Source: Corticium candelabrum
Taxonomy: Eukaryota > Porifera > Homoscleromorpha > Homosclerophorida > Plakinidae
Assembly (NCBI RefSeq): GCF_963422355.1
Contig: NC_085090.1
Span: 102,001 to 166,000, forward strand
DNA length: 64,000 nt
Direction: 5' to 3'
Part shown: piece after piece, positions 27,901 to 42,900 of the stretch
How positions within the stretch are numbered: the first letter of the stretch is position 1
Layout of the letters: each line of letters begins with the position of its first letter
Translations under genes and position numbers: made by a program
Notes under the pieces: model-generated
Seen by the model: the letters and a program-made list of their open reading frames with translations, nothing else
What the model was told of the DNA's origin: nothing
The model's database searches: none

Positions 27901-30900
27901 GGAAGTTGTACGTGTGATCCAGGATATGGCGGAAAGTATTGTGACAAAGGTATGTGCTGACAGAGTCGTGTTGTATCACCACAACTTGTAATATGCTACT
28001 GAATACATTTCTGCATGTTAGATTGTGGAACAGGAAAGTATGGTGCTAACTGTAATAAGAATTGTTTCTGTAAGAACAACGGAAAGTGCTCAAGAGGGTC
28101 GGGACGATGTACTTGTCAGAATGGATACCGCAGTTATGATTGCTCAAAACGTGAGGCATTTTACGTACGGATGTGTGTTGTATCTGATGATGATATGAAT
28201 GTAGGATGTGATGTGGGAACATATGGTCCTAATTGCCGTCTTTGTCCTTGTTTGAATGGTGGCACTTGCAGGAGTAACGGTTCATGTGTTTGCAAGTCTG
28301 GCTTTATGGGCAGTCTCTGTGACCAGCGTAAGTTACTAGCATACTTTATAATGTAGGTTGCTACGTAATGGAAGTTTGATGAGACTACTGACTTACTTCT
28401 GTCAAATGCTCTTGACAGTATGTTCACTTCTGCTGGGTAACTGTAACGCAAGAGAGTTAAATATTCTTTTATGTTGGAAATTGATAGTTCTAGTTGCATA
28501 CATGACAGGAAAAATAGCTTTAGATTTTTAAGTCTTTGCTGAGAAATAGCAGGTCATAGTTGCTTCCGGTTCTTCAAGTTCCGGTACGGGCGTGGTGTAG
28601 TATGCACGTCACAGAGGGGGGACTCCACGCTAGCGTGTATTGTAAACAAAGGAATCCATGGCAAAAGAATGGTTCAGTGTTGCATGGCTGCAAGATGCGC
28701 TAATTTGTGCAAGTCATACGCAAGCGTGTTTTGATTTCCGAAGATCTTCAAGCTAAGAAGAGAGTAGGAATCGCAAATAAAAATGACAATTGTAGAGACG
28801 TTTTTGTCGTCCGGGCGACTACTACTAAGTACGACGCGTCCTACTGAGTGGACAGGAGTCTGTAGTAGCCACTTTTAGCCTGATTGCTTCGAGATACGTA
28901 CAACCAGGTCTATTCAAGAACTTGGTCTAGGTTATAGAAGAGCGAAATTGAGGCCACCATTTTCCATCTACCTGCTGCCACACTTCAAGATCACAGCATT
29001 CTAGAACCTGTGCAAAGAAAAGGAGAGCCTTATTTGAGAAGCGGGGAAAAGGAGGAAAAGGAAGAACCTCATGCAGAACTAAACTACTGCAAACGGCTGG
29101 AGAGGTCAGATGACTAGACTTGCATCTTGGTGCTTGATCATCATGTGTAGTGAATGCAGTCGTATGCCAAACCTTGTGTCAACGTGAATTCAACATACGA
29201 ACGTCAACTGATTTTGTTCTCTTTCTCACAGCACTATAGCTAGAGTTTGGCATGAACTCATCAGTACACTGTGCCACCAATGTTGCTAGTATTCGACATT
29301 ATTATCGCGTCATTTGAGACAACCTCAAATACGTTCTGACAGCACACACACTCCACACAAGTACGTATCTATCATCTCACAATGATCGCAGCTACACATG
29401 TGATGGTTGTTTACTTACCCAGATGTGAATCGATTACGTTTGCTACTTCTACTTCTACTTACGATGGTGACATGCTATCGGGTAGCCTGTCCAATTCCAA
29501 GGCAGCTGGTGGTCTCAAAGCTTCAGAGACACTGTTGCTGAGCTCAAACCTGTGTGGTCTAATGGCTCCCAGCAGACCTTCCTCATCCTGCGATTCATGC
29601 AATGACGGAACATTATCATCAATTATAAACCTCTGGAAGGCTCTTCAGAAGAATAACTGTCACTGTCGTCACCTCTACCCTAGCAGCGGTGCCTTGGATA
29701 TGAAGATGTAGTCATTTTACAGGCCAATGACTACACAGACACGTCTCCCCTCTGACATGTACACTACACCATACCCATTACTGGAACTTGAAGAACCGGA
29801 AGCAACTTTGACCTGCTATTTCTCAGCGAAGACTAGCTTAAAAATCTAAAACTATTTTTTCTGTCATGTATGCAACTAGAACTATCGATTTCCAACATAA
29901 AAAGAATTTTAGTTTTGTGTTACAGTTACCCTTTAAATAGTGCCTGCTTCAGACAGTGTTCTAAAACGATTAGAATGCTTATACCTTGTGCACAATGTTA
30001 CGTGAACAATTTGTATATACCAAAGCCAAATATTATAGCATCAATACCAAACTTCAATCACTGGATGAACATCTACTGGTACTTGCAGTCAGTACTCATG
30101 AGAGCATCAGAGCACAAGTTTTGCCACAATGTCGTTCATTTTCAGTCCTTGTTATCTCCCCTCTTGCATCTCCTGCAGATGTCTACTCTTCCTATAACAT
30201 TTCAATGAATCTGCCAACAAATGATCATCCATAATCACAGCCATGAGCTGGGGAAATCACACTGGTGTGTCTTTTTGGTCCGAGTTGTTTATGTTGATGC
30301 GTTTCTGTAGACGGTGTCTTGGCCAAACAATGTTTGCAGACGCACGAAACAGGTCTATTGGCTACCCATAATGGCAGTCAGTCATCTAGCTTTGTATATC
30401 GTCACGTGCCAAAACTTGCTTCTTGAGTCTTTGTCAGCACCAGTAAGTTTATAGAGCTCCTAGTTTGTCGTTCCAATGTTTTGATGGCGATTACAACTTG
30501 CTCTGACATCTAAATATTTACATCGGCAATTTTCATGTGGATACCCAACAAGAACAACAACATGCAGAACTGATTACTTTACCCATTGCACATGTGCACG
30601 GGGTAAATAGTATCTAGTTATTTCCATTCACTTTGTATTAAATTCACATGTCATCAAGTAGTGGTAGGCAGTTTGATTAAAATAGTGGCTTCTACAAGCA
30701 ACTCTGAATTTATTCTGTTACTGGTACGATTGCATGTAGGTACATGGACTGGTGGTACAGCGTTAACTGAGTTTGTTTGTTATACAGCTTGTCCTTCTGG
30801 TTCTTTTGGTCTCAACTGTGCCACCAAATGTTTGTGTCAAAATGGAGGGACATGCCAAGTGTCTGCAACAGGTGTGGTAGCGTGTGTTTGTCCAACAGGA

Positions 30901-33900
30901 TTTAATGGAAGAAATTGTGAAAATGACATTAATGAATGTACACTACTGGGGAGATCTGCTTGTGGGCAAGTGTGTGTCAATCAACCAGGCAGTTACCAGT
31001 GCATATGTCTTGCCAACTACACTCTTCAAGCAGACAAATGGTCATGTAAAGCAGTTGGTTCTCAGCCATACTTGTTGTTCGCTAGTGAGCAATCAGTGAG
31101 GAGGATTGATGTGCAAGGAACAACATATAAAACTATTATCAAGAATTTGAAAAACTGTACAGCAGTCGATTACAATTATCGAGAAGGAGATGTTTATTAC
31201 CTAGACAAAACTGAAGGAGTGATAGGAAAATCAAAATTAGATGCTAAAGAGACAGACTTACCTACTGTTCTTGTGTCTGGAATTCAAGGAGGAGAAGGAC
31301 TGTCTGTTGACTGGTTACACCGTACTTTGTATTGGGCTAGTTCTCAGTCACATTCCATCTTTCATGCTGGCCTTGATGGAAGCAACGTTGGAACATTTCT
31401 TTCTCTTGGTTCTATTGAGCCGGGAGCATTGGTAGTTGATCCAATAGAAGGGTTGCTGTTTTGGTCTGACATCAGCAGCAGTAATCCTAAGATAGAACGT
31501 GTGTTCTTGAATGGTACTGGAAGGAGAGTCATTGCAGATACTATGCTTGATGTGCCCTACTCACTAACTCTTGATTTTGTTGATCGGCGGTTGTTCTTTG
31601 CTGTAAATGGAAAGATAGAATCAATGAACATTGATGGTAGTGAACGTAGTCAGGTTACATCACGGTCTGTAAATGCGTTTGCTTTGTCTGAAGTGGAACA
31701 GTCAGTGTTTTGGTCTGATCTCACAACAAGGTATATTCACAGAGTGAACAAATATAATGGTTCAGACCATGTGCAGATACGATTTGGTTCTGGAAAACAA
31801 CCGTATGATTTGCACATCGTGCACATGGTGCGACAGCCACTGAAGGAGCCCGAGAGAGATGAGTGTGCAGTGAATAAGGGAGGTTGTCAACAGTATTGTG
31901 AGAACACAGTCGGCAGTTTCTTTTGTGGTTGTTATCCAGGGTATGTTCTCAACTCAGACAGAACTACGTGCACAGGTTAGTAAGACTTTTCATTGCTTAC
32001 ACTTACGATGTTAGACAGAGTTGGCAGCTTATGATTAAGTTGTTTCTATGGATGTAATACTCAGTATATTTGCATTTTTAGCTTTAGCCAACTGCGGTCC
32101 TGGTAATGGAGGTTGTAGCCATCGTTGTACTCCATTGACAAAAAATACGTTTCAGTGTTCATGTCCTTCCGGGTTTGTGTTTTTATCAAATGGAAAAGAC
32201 TGTAAAGGTGTGTTTGCGGCGGCTGTCTCCATTTGCAATTTTTGTGTTTGCAATTTTTGTGTTTGCTAGACATTGATGAATGCAGTAATGGAACTTCCGG
32301 TTGCAGCCATTTTTGTACCAACACATACGGCAGTTATCGATGTTCCTGTCCAGCTGAAACGAGTCTTGGCAGTGACTCAAGGACATGTGAAGGTTGTCCT
32401 ATCAATAATGGTGGTTGTCAACAAGTATGTGTAACAGCTCCTGGTGGCAGCAGCTATCACTGTCTTTGCCATGGTAATTACCAGTTGGTCAGTGGGAAGA
32501 ATTGTCGAGCTAAAGGACCACAACCATACTTGCTTGTTAGTAATGACTATGACATACGTCGACTGAATTTTGATGGGACAGGATTTAGATATGTGAAACG
32601 CAGTCTGAGTCGTGTCTATGCTCTTGACATGCACTACGCTAAAGGGAAAGTGTACTATGCTACTCGGCAAGCTTTCAAATTTTATAAGCAAATTCGAGAG
32701 ATGGACTTTTCTGGAGCAAATGATCGTCTAATATTGGAAAACAGCAAATTTGTAGACAATCCAGAAGGATTGGTTGTTGATTGGGTAAATGATAAATTAT
32801 ATTGGACTGACGTAAACTTAAAGAAGGTGCTTCAAGCAAACCTTGATGGTTCAAGTCCTAAAGTCATTGCAGATAACTTGAAGAGTCCAAGAGCAATAGC
32901 AATTGATCCATATCTCAAGTACGTTCTCACATCAGATGTGTTATAACTGCATGACGACAGCATATGTATTTGCTCTGTTATGATTATGAAAGTGTGTATC
33001 TGTTTCTACATGTTTGTGTACTCATTGTCTTGTTGTTTGTTTTTTTGCTAGGAAACTCTACTTTAGTGATACTGGCACACCACCTGCCATTTATGTTTGT
33101 AACTTGGATGGGACCAACAAACGGGTCTTACATAACAAGGATCTAGACAGTCCGAATGCTCTTGGTATAGACTTTGTTGAAAACAAGCTATATTGGGGAG
33201 ATGGGGACTTGAGAACTGTGTGGTATTCTGAGCTGAATGGAACCAATGCGAAGGTTTGTATATATTGGTCAATAATAATTACAAACTATGAAAATTAAGT
33301 ATTTCTTAAATGATGTAAAATTTACAAATGGCTTGAGTTGTGGCAATGACAGTTAGAAGTCAGTCTCAAGAGTGGTGCTGTGTGTGTAAGTCAGATGATA
33401 AGGATTAGAGACGCTTGCTTACACTTTTCAAGCAATGATGAAAACAATTGTATATTTATGCCTCAATTATGGCAAGAAATGATATTAGCAGTTTGAAGAT
33501 GTTATCACCTGTTTGCTTACAGTGTGAATTTGCAAGGTTCTGCAGGGATGTGGGTGCGTAGATGGTGTGTAACCTGTAGTATATTGAGACATTTGAGAAG
33601 TTTTGTCTTTCTTGTGGCACTGTATAGACGTAATAACACTTACACAGTAATACATTTGTAGCATCAGTCTTCTTGACTGGTGAGATGTGGATAATCTGGC
33701 AGAATTAATCTACTAGCTTTCGGTCACTTTGTAAAATGACATAACTTGTATTATTTTTGAATTCTATACACACACTTTGTAGTTATTATTTTTTGTTTGT
33801 GTTGCAGTTGCTCCGCAATGGAAGCTTAGCTGGAAATGTGCGTGGTATTTGTGAGTTTGAGGAATATGTGTGGTATACAGATTGGACAGCAAGATTCATC

Positions 33901-36900
33901 CGAAGGGCACCAAAACGAGTGACAGCTCCTCGAGATGATGTGGCTATATCTGCATATTTCTACCGTCCTACTGCACTGCAGGTCGTCCATCCATACAGAC
34001 AGCCAAATCGAGGTAACAATTTTACTTATAAAATATTTTTTTAGAAATTTGCGTCATTGCAACATTTTTCTTTAATAATATGTTTGCACATTGAGTACAT
34101 CGGTACAATTTGCTGTTACTAGAGCCAGTCAGCATTGAGTACCATTTTTGAAAACTGTTTTCCAGACAGTGTGCTTGCTGCCATGTTATTGTTGGCATAG
34201 AAATTAGCAAACATTTGTTTTGTAGCGTTCAGAAGTTGTCTTCTCAACAGTGGTGGATGCAGCCACATTTGCAAACCACTGCAAAACTCATATGAATGTG
34301 AATGTCCTGATGGATACGAGCTGCAACCAGACAACAAGACATGTCAAGCTTTACCCACACCACCACCACCAACACCGCCAGACTGTTCTGTGACGTGCAA
34401 TGGAGCTTTCAAAGGACTGGGTTAGTATTCTGTCGTGACGTTGCTTTTTTATCTTGCTTTGTGTTGTAATGTGGACGTTTTATTAATTGAACGATATTAT
34501 ATTAATGGCTATATATGCTGTTTAATGCATTTCAGTGACCTTTGGGCTCTGGCATATTGTAGGTATATAGCTGTACTTGAAAATGGAGATTTGTGGCATG
34601 AGTAGCCTTGCTTGCAAGAGTTTATGCTTCTGCCATAACACAATAGTATGGCTGTTGCTGTACTAAAGACTATGTCTGCACCACTAAGCAAGTTAATGTA
34701 AATATTTGTTGCTAATTAATAGATTTAGTTGATCTCAAATCGTCATGTAAATTGAGTTTTATGCATGCAAGATTAGACTGCATGTTGTGTACATTGTTTC
34801 AAAGAGCAGTTACTGGCCTGTGAGTGAATGTGATGGGCAATCAAATGTGTGTAGTGAAGCTGTTGTTAGTTTCAGTTGTGAAAATGTTTAAATGTTGTTC
34901 TTTGTAGCAATCTCTCCAACGTTTGAGATTCCACAAAGGCAGGGTGGTTTCTTGAACAGAGCAGCTAATGTTATTCAATATCTTGGTCAAGGTACTTGTC
35001 TACATCACATATCTATAGTAGGTGGTTTTCAGTATGACACTTTTGTCTGTATAGATGTGAGCTCTTGTACGACAGTAAAAACTGAATACCAAGACGCCAG
35101 CACTTGTCTTGGGACAGCAGTTCCCAATGATATTGTCTATGTCTCAGAAAATAAGTACGACTGCTAGATTCTCATAGTGTGGATTTGAAGGAATGCAGTT
35201 GACTAAAAAATGTCTGTACTTGTTGCTTGGATTTGTGCGTAATTGTTGTGATGTGACATAATCTATTGAGTTGTTTGAACTTTAATTCTGACATAAATTC
35301 TGACTTCATGCATATTCTTGTAGCATTCGAGGTCAAAATGTTGATGACTTGAGGTCTTGGCGAGAAGTTGAGGGCAAAGTTATTGTTCTAACGGCCCAAT
35401 GCACTTCTGTGACGGGATCTGTTCAGTTTTGTGTTACTTTTATGATCACAACTGAGATTAAATCTCCTGAACCTACGACATCCCCTCCACCTACAACTGC
35501 TGCACCAGATCCATGTGCTATGAACAATGGAGGCTGTTCAGACATATGTACAAGTGGCAGAGGAGGAACAGTTGCTGTCTGCTCGTGTTATGCTGGAGAG
35601 CAGCTGGCTGCTGATGGAAAAACTTGCGAAGGTTAGTTGCGGTGTTCAACTACTCAAGTCTATTTTGGTGATTTTCAAAGTCTAGAAATGTCAACAAATT
35701 TAGTGTATGAACATTGTGAGTATAGTATACCATATTTCCTAATTTAAATGCTACCGCGTTTATTGCTTTCAGCCTTCGTAAGGGTATGGCGTTTGTTTGG
35801 GGTGATGTTTATTGCTTTTAGCATCTGGCACATTTTACTCAATGTTTTCTTCTACTTTCATGCCTACCTAAACAAATACCAATACAGTACTTTTGCTCAT
35901 CAATATACAAACTACAATAGGTATCCTTTCAGAATTTCTGATAACGCGGTGCTTATTCACAGGCAAAGGTTATTTGGGGGCAATGTTTAGACAAGGAAAG
36001 ATGGTAGCTCAGGGTATTATGGATAACCTTAGCTTTTTTACAATTGTATGGCTTTGTTGGCTATTGCCTTTCATGAGACTGTGTGGAAAGTGTAGATATC
36101 ATGTATTTATATTTTATACGAAATAAGATTATGTGTTGAATTGATTAGGTAAGGAAGTGTTTGTAAGCATAAGCCAGCAGCACTTACTGTTTGTTTCTGT
36201 GTTATTTGCTGACTACTGTTTGTTGTAGCATGTCCTACTGGAAAACATGGACTAAACTGCTCTAAGACTTGCTGCTGCACCAATGGTGGTTGCTCTCCTG
36301 TTGATGGTTTGTGCACCTGTGACACTGGATACATTGGAACATGCTGTGACATACGTAAGTCAAATGGGCAGTCAGTGTATAGAGTTATGCAGCCACAGCC
36401 ACACATAATTGTTTATGCCATCAGCTTTAGGTCAATTTGTCTACCCTTTATGAATGTACTTCATACAATTTCTTTGAGAAATATGATATTTGTTTTATTT
36501 GTGTGCATGATGGTATGATAGGGTTGGTAAAACACATTTAGTAATTATATTTGAGCAAACTCAACATTGGTGGAGTAAAGTATTTCATTCTGTTGCTGTT
36601 TCTCTATTGAAACAAGATATCTAATTGTACATACTGTTCCCTGTTTAGCTTGTCCTAATGGTCGCTATGGTGATGGTTGTGGTAGTCTCTGTGATTGTGT
36701 GAACAGCATAAGTTGTGATCATGTGTTCGGAACTTGTAAATGCAGTGACGGCTACCAAGGAAATCGTTGTGATCAGCCATGTGACAGCAGCTGGGGTCCA
36801 GGGTGTGGTAATCCTTGTCAATGTCAAAATGGTGGTGTATGTCATCATGTGGATGGCAGTTGTTCCTGTCAGCCCGGATATGTTGGGACATATTGCAGTG

Positions 36901-39900
36901 ATCGTAAGTGATTTACATAATGTAGCTGATTCCTTCCTGTCAAGATACGAATGTACAATTTGTTGCTATAGCTAAAATTGATGTTTTATGACTTTTTTTG
37001 CAGCATGTGACAGTATCCACTACGGAGATGGATGTAGCAAGACATGCACATGTGAGAATGGAGCCGAGTGTGATGATGTCACAGGAGATTGTGCTTGCAT
37101 TCCGGGTTTTATGAATGCTAATTGCTCTGAAGGTAGCTTGTTGATATTGTTGCTGTTTGCATTCTGTGATGATTTTGCCCATTTTGTAGAATGTAAAGAG
37201 GGATTTTATGGAGACTGTCAGAAGAAGTGTACTTGCAAGAATGGAGCAGACTGTGACAAAGGGAATGGTACCTGTACATGCAAACCAGGCTTCAACGGCA
37301 ACAACTGCCAGAATCGTAAGCAAAATCGATCAGCAGGAAAGTCACTGTGCAGTAAAGCCTTGAAGTTTCTTCATTTGAGAAGATGCTTAGTTTAGAACTG
37401 AATAATATATTTGAGTGCTTGAGTGACTTTCCTAGTGAGTATTTGTTTCTAGTGAACTGAACTTATTTGTTTGTGTTCTGTTTGCAGCATGCTCATCTAC
37501 TACGTTTGGTTATCTCTGTGGAGGGACATGTACTTGTCACAATGGAGCAACTTGTGATTCAAGAACTGGACAGTGTCTTTGCTCTGCTGGCTGGGGAGGT
37601 GACGACTGCTTACAGCCTTGTCCAGCTAACAGATATGGCTCAAATTGCTCTCAAACATGTGACTGTCAAAATGGAGCAACATGCAACCATATTGATGGGG
37701 CGTGTTCATGTGCTCCAGGCTGGCGTGGAGCTGACTGTTCTATGCCTTGTTTGTATCCTATGTTTGGTGGTGATTGCTCTCAGACTTGTTCCTGTAAGAA
37801 TGGTGCTGCTTGCAACCACATCACTGGCGGATGCACGTGTACACCTGGATACACAGCTGTTGACTGCTCTCAAAGTATTCACTTACTTGACTGTATCTGT
37901 TACCCTGTGACAACATTGCATTGTTTGTAGAATGTCCATCTGGTAAATACGGCCAGAACTGTAACCAGGACTGCTTGTGCATGAATGGTGCGTTGTGTAA
38001 CCATGTCAATGGTTCCTGTACTTGCAAAGATGGATGGATGGGAACAACCTGCGACACTAGTACGTGACTGTGTTGTGTGTGTGTGTGTGTCTGTGTCTGT
38101 GTCTGTGTGTCTGTGTGTGTTGTGTTCTTCTGCTGTATCAACTGATAGTCTTACATTTTCAGAATATACTCTTTTGTAACATTCATATGTCTACATATCA
38201 GCTATTGATTGCACGTGTTAGGACGATTTCACTACCTCTAAAACTGTAGATTTTCATGTTCATAAGGTTACAGTAGGGCACTGACTGATGAAGGCTCTGT
38301 ATCGAACAAGGAGATCCCAGAAACTTGTCAGTAGGTTTACTTAAGATGTAACCAACAAAACCTAATAAACTGAGAGCAATGAATAAATAGTAGTACCCAG
38401 TTTACATGACCATGCATAGCGAGTCAACTTCCATACTTGGCACATTTTGAGTAGGTGACATTTATTCTAGTCTATGGGCCAGCCTAGGAAAAGTTCTGTA
38501 AAAGCAGAGTTACGTTTCCTTCCTCATCCAACAAAGGTTTATCACCTTAGATCAAATGAAAATAAGCATAGAAATAGAATTTTGAATGTTGCAACATGAA
38601 AAAAGGTCACAAGTTGTCCAATTTGACGACAGAAAGTGGCCGGTTGCTACGCATGCGTAGTAACTTCGTGACGACGCAACATCTGGGGTTTTCCTAATGC
38701 GGAAGAGCTGCTGAAGGCAATGGAGAGTGTTTACGAAGACTTTGAAGATTGAGACTTAGCTAGTTTAGACACGGAATACCAGCAGTACACTTTAGATGGT
38801 TTTACCTTGCCTATGAAGCACCCTGCACTAGATTTCAGTGTATGTCTGTGCAACCTGCCAGGTAAATCATGTCCACAAGACCAAGAGTTGATCGAGTTTT
38901 CCCTTGTATCTTGGAGGACTTTTCTTCACACAACAAGTTTACGCGGTGATTCTAGAATGGCTGGTTTGAATGCGAGCGAGCCACGTGGCGTGTTCCACCG
39001 TCGATGTTACCAAACCTGTACTTCGAAGTTTCATCTGGCTAGAGTTTCTGAGCGAAGATTAGGTCAGTCTGATTTAAGTTCTATGAACCCTGCGTTTTGT
39101 AGTAGTGTTTACAAGCTCGAACATAGCAGCAGATCTGTCTAGTGACCAGACCTCTGCAGCTCCACCCACAGCTCCGCCCAGAAGCAGTAGAAGTACCGCA
39201 GCAGCAGCAGCAGCGGCAGCAGCAAGAGGGTTTACGGGGAAATGTCTCTTCTGTAAGGCTGTCGACAAAAAGGTTGGAGACAATACTGGCAAACGCAGAA
39301 AGGTAGGAAAGTTAAGTAGATGCATGACTAAGGAAGCTGCCGAAGCAATACATAGATCTGCAGAAATTTACAACGACGAGGACATGCTGCTTCTAACTCG
39401 TGTCTCTAAAGACTTTGTTGCTTTGGAAATTCAGTACCACCGATCCTGCTACTCAGAATACACCCATAAGAAGAAACTGACTGCAGCACAGAAAGTTGCA
39501 TCAGGTGTAGCAGAACAAGGTGACAAGGGCACCATTTATGCGTAGCTTTCACTAGTCTTGCTGAGGTTGTTGAAGAGCAAATCATCCATCACCATGGAGT
39601 AATAAGTCTGTCGGGTGTGAGGTTGATGTATGAGCGTACTTTGATGGATTTGGATTCAGATATCCAACCTGGTCAGTACCGTAGTGAAAGGTTAAAGCGT
39701 CGTCTCGAGAACCATTTTGGTGACCGGTTAGAGTTTGGGAAGTCTAGCCATCGCAAAATCAAGTCTGGTGGCTTTCTTGTGTATGCTTCTGACATCTCCC
39801 GTGCTCGCCTTATAGAGTTTTACGATATGCGTCTTTCTCAAACAGAGGATGAAGATGATTCTTCAGCTGCAGATATTGATATAGATTGTACTGCGCCAAG

Positions 39901-42900
39901 AGATTTGCAAACAGATGTTGCGGGTGCGTTCCACACAGCCGCCTGTCTGAGGAACGTCATGTTAGATATCCCCTCTAGTCCATGGCCACCAGGACCACTA
40001 GATCTCGAAAATTCGGACGTCGTTTGATCGGTTCCTGCCGCCTTGTTCAACTTTCTTGCTTGGCTTGTCATAGGTAAGCACTGACTCCGTAGGTTGATGC
40101 TTTCATCTAAGGTCCATTTGTTGACATTTTTCTAGGTCCTGAAGAGAGTGAAAATGAATTATCATGTGCTTTCTCTTCTCATCTCACTGTTACTTCACCT
40201 TACCATAAACGCCGTATATTGTCCATAGCTCAAGATATTATTTTTGCTTTACGAATGGAAGAGTTAAGCCACCGAAACACCTGCCTTTGCCAGTCACTGT
40301 TCATCATTTGACTGGCAGCACTCAGCTTGTACAACTACTAAATCGTTTTGGCCATGCTATTAGCGTATCTCAGCTTCAGCGGCTGGAAACAGCTATTGCA
40401 CAAAATAAGTTGTCAAGAAACTCCCAACTCTCTTCAAATATCATCCCAAATGTCCCAGCTGTGTTTTGTTGGGACAAAATGATATCATGGAAGAGACACG
40501 TACCGGAGCTGGAACCACCCATTGCACTAATGGAATAGTTATACAATGATCTTCTCGCAATTGCGACGTAGCCATACCGTTGCCAAAAGGGCCATCAAAG
40601 CCTACTAGGGAGCGTACACTGCACCCTTCGCCTGTGGAGCTTGATCACTACAATGCGGGTCGAAGAATAGGCCCTACTTCGACTGAGATAGATATCGCGG
40701 CACTGGATAGTGCTCACTGTTTGTCGACTCACATTGCAGAATCGATGCGCCACGACATGACTTGGATTCTTTGCCGATTAGCAACAGAGGAAGAGATTGA
40801 AACCGCGTTTGGTACATCTCAAGAAAGCCAACTGGTGCCTTCATGGACAGATTTCAATAGTGCTGTATCTAGAGATGTTCCTTGTCGTTCAGTAGTAGGA
40901 TATTGTCCTGTAGTAAACGAAGCCCCTACTAAGCTGGACATGGTCTACACAGTAATTCGCAAGTCACTGGCAATGGCAGATGAGCTTGATCAAAATGACG
41001 TGATCATGATGCTGAAGAGACCGGTACCCGGCCATCATGATGACTAACTAGACGAGCGGATCTAGCTAATTATCGGAGGGCTTTCAAGATTACCTAATTT
41101 CCTATTTACGAGCTCGTTTAAATTTTGCTTGTTTCTGTTTCTCTTCGTTTTGCCTCTGCTTTGTTGGGTATCTGCTGTCACGAGTAGTGTTGCACATGCG
41201 CATATTATGATAGAACGGTTCTCCTTGTTCGTTTATTTAGCTGTCTGCCTGTCCATCTGTTCATATGCTCTACACGGTACTGCTGTTGTTATGCTGTTTC
41301 TGGTGTTGTTATCATGATCAGTAGAAGAAAGGCAAAAATCTGAAATGCTTGGTGTTTGTACGCTGCGTGTAACGTTGCCTGTACGTATCTGCATAGCAGT
41401 TTAGGCATTCGCCGAAGTGTTCTACATCGCAAATTGCTTATTGTAATGTTTATGCATAATTCTAACCTATGCATAGTGTTTATGCATAATTCTAAGAGCA
41501 GAGAACTTATTAATAGTGTAGAGTTGTTTACTTTTGTAATTGCTGATTGTCTTTTATGTTACAGAGTGCCCCAGTGGTACATTTGGTTACTATTGTGGTG
41601 AGATCTGTCAGTGTCAGAATGGTGCACGCTGTAACCATGTAACTGGCGGCTGTACATGTGCACCTGGATATCGTGGACAGCTTTGTGAAAATGGTAATGT
41701 GTGTAGCATCTGTTTGACATTACACAACTTGATAATTCTTAATTAATTATTTTAGAATGCGCAGAAGGATTTTATGGTCAGAATTGCAATCAGAATTGTC
41801 AATGCAAAAATATGGCGGACTGTCATCATGTTGATGGCACGTGTACTTGCACACCTGGGTATATTGACATTGACTGTTCATCAGAATGTCGTGACAACTT
41901 TTATGGTGACGGCTGTGCATTACCTTGCAATTGTCAGAATGGAGCGAGTTGTCATCATGTAGATGGTGCTTGCACTTGCACTCCTGGGTATCAAGGGAAC
42001 AACTGTAGTCAACAGTGTGGTCCACGATTTTATGGGGATGGTTGTACCAAAGCTTGTGATTGTTTCAACGGTGACTGTGATCATATTACAGGACACTGCA
42101 GGTGTCATGCCGGTTTTGAAGGATCAAACTGCAACACGGGTAAGCATTTATTTTCTCACTTTGTGTTTATGTTTGTTGCTTATCAATGTGTGCAGGTTGT
42201 AACTCTACTTTCTTTGGTCCTGGATGTACATCAGCATGCACTTGTGAAAATGGAGCAGCGTGTAATGCTAAAACTGGAGCATGCAACTGCACTGCTGGAT
42301 TCACTGGTCCTACATGCTCTACTAAGTGTAAAGCTGGAACGCATGGTGCAGATTGCAAATTTAACTGTACTTGTGTCAATGGAGGTGTGTGTGATCCTGT
42401 CTCTGGAGATTGTGACTGTCCTAATGGATTTACTGGACCAAACTGTGAAGATGTATGCATGGGAGGTTTTTATGGAAAGGAGTGCAGTATGAGCTGTTTA
42501 TGTCAGAATGAAGCCTTATGTAACAAATCTAATGGACTCTGCACTTGCACTGCTGGATATCGTGGAGTTCATTGCGGTGATATGTGCACAACTAGTTTAT
42601 ACGGACTCGGTTGCGGGCAAAGGTGTCAATGTCAAAACGGTGCAGCATGTGATCACGTAACAGGCAAGTGTACATGTTCGCAAGGATACGTTGGAGTACA
42701 TTGTGAAAATGGTAGGTATAAGTGATGTGGTTCACATGTCTTGTGAGGTCATGTGTATTGGTTGTCATAGAGTGTCCTGATGGTTTCTATGGGCAAAACT
42801 GCAAGAGCAACTGTACGTGTCAGAATGGAGCTGATTGTAATCACAGAAATGGGTCATGCACATGTACTGAAGGATGGAGAGGGAGAGATTGTCAAGAACG

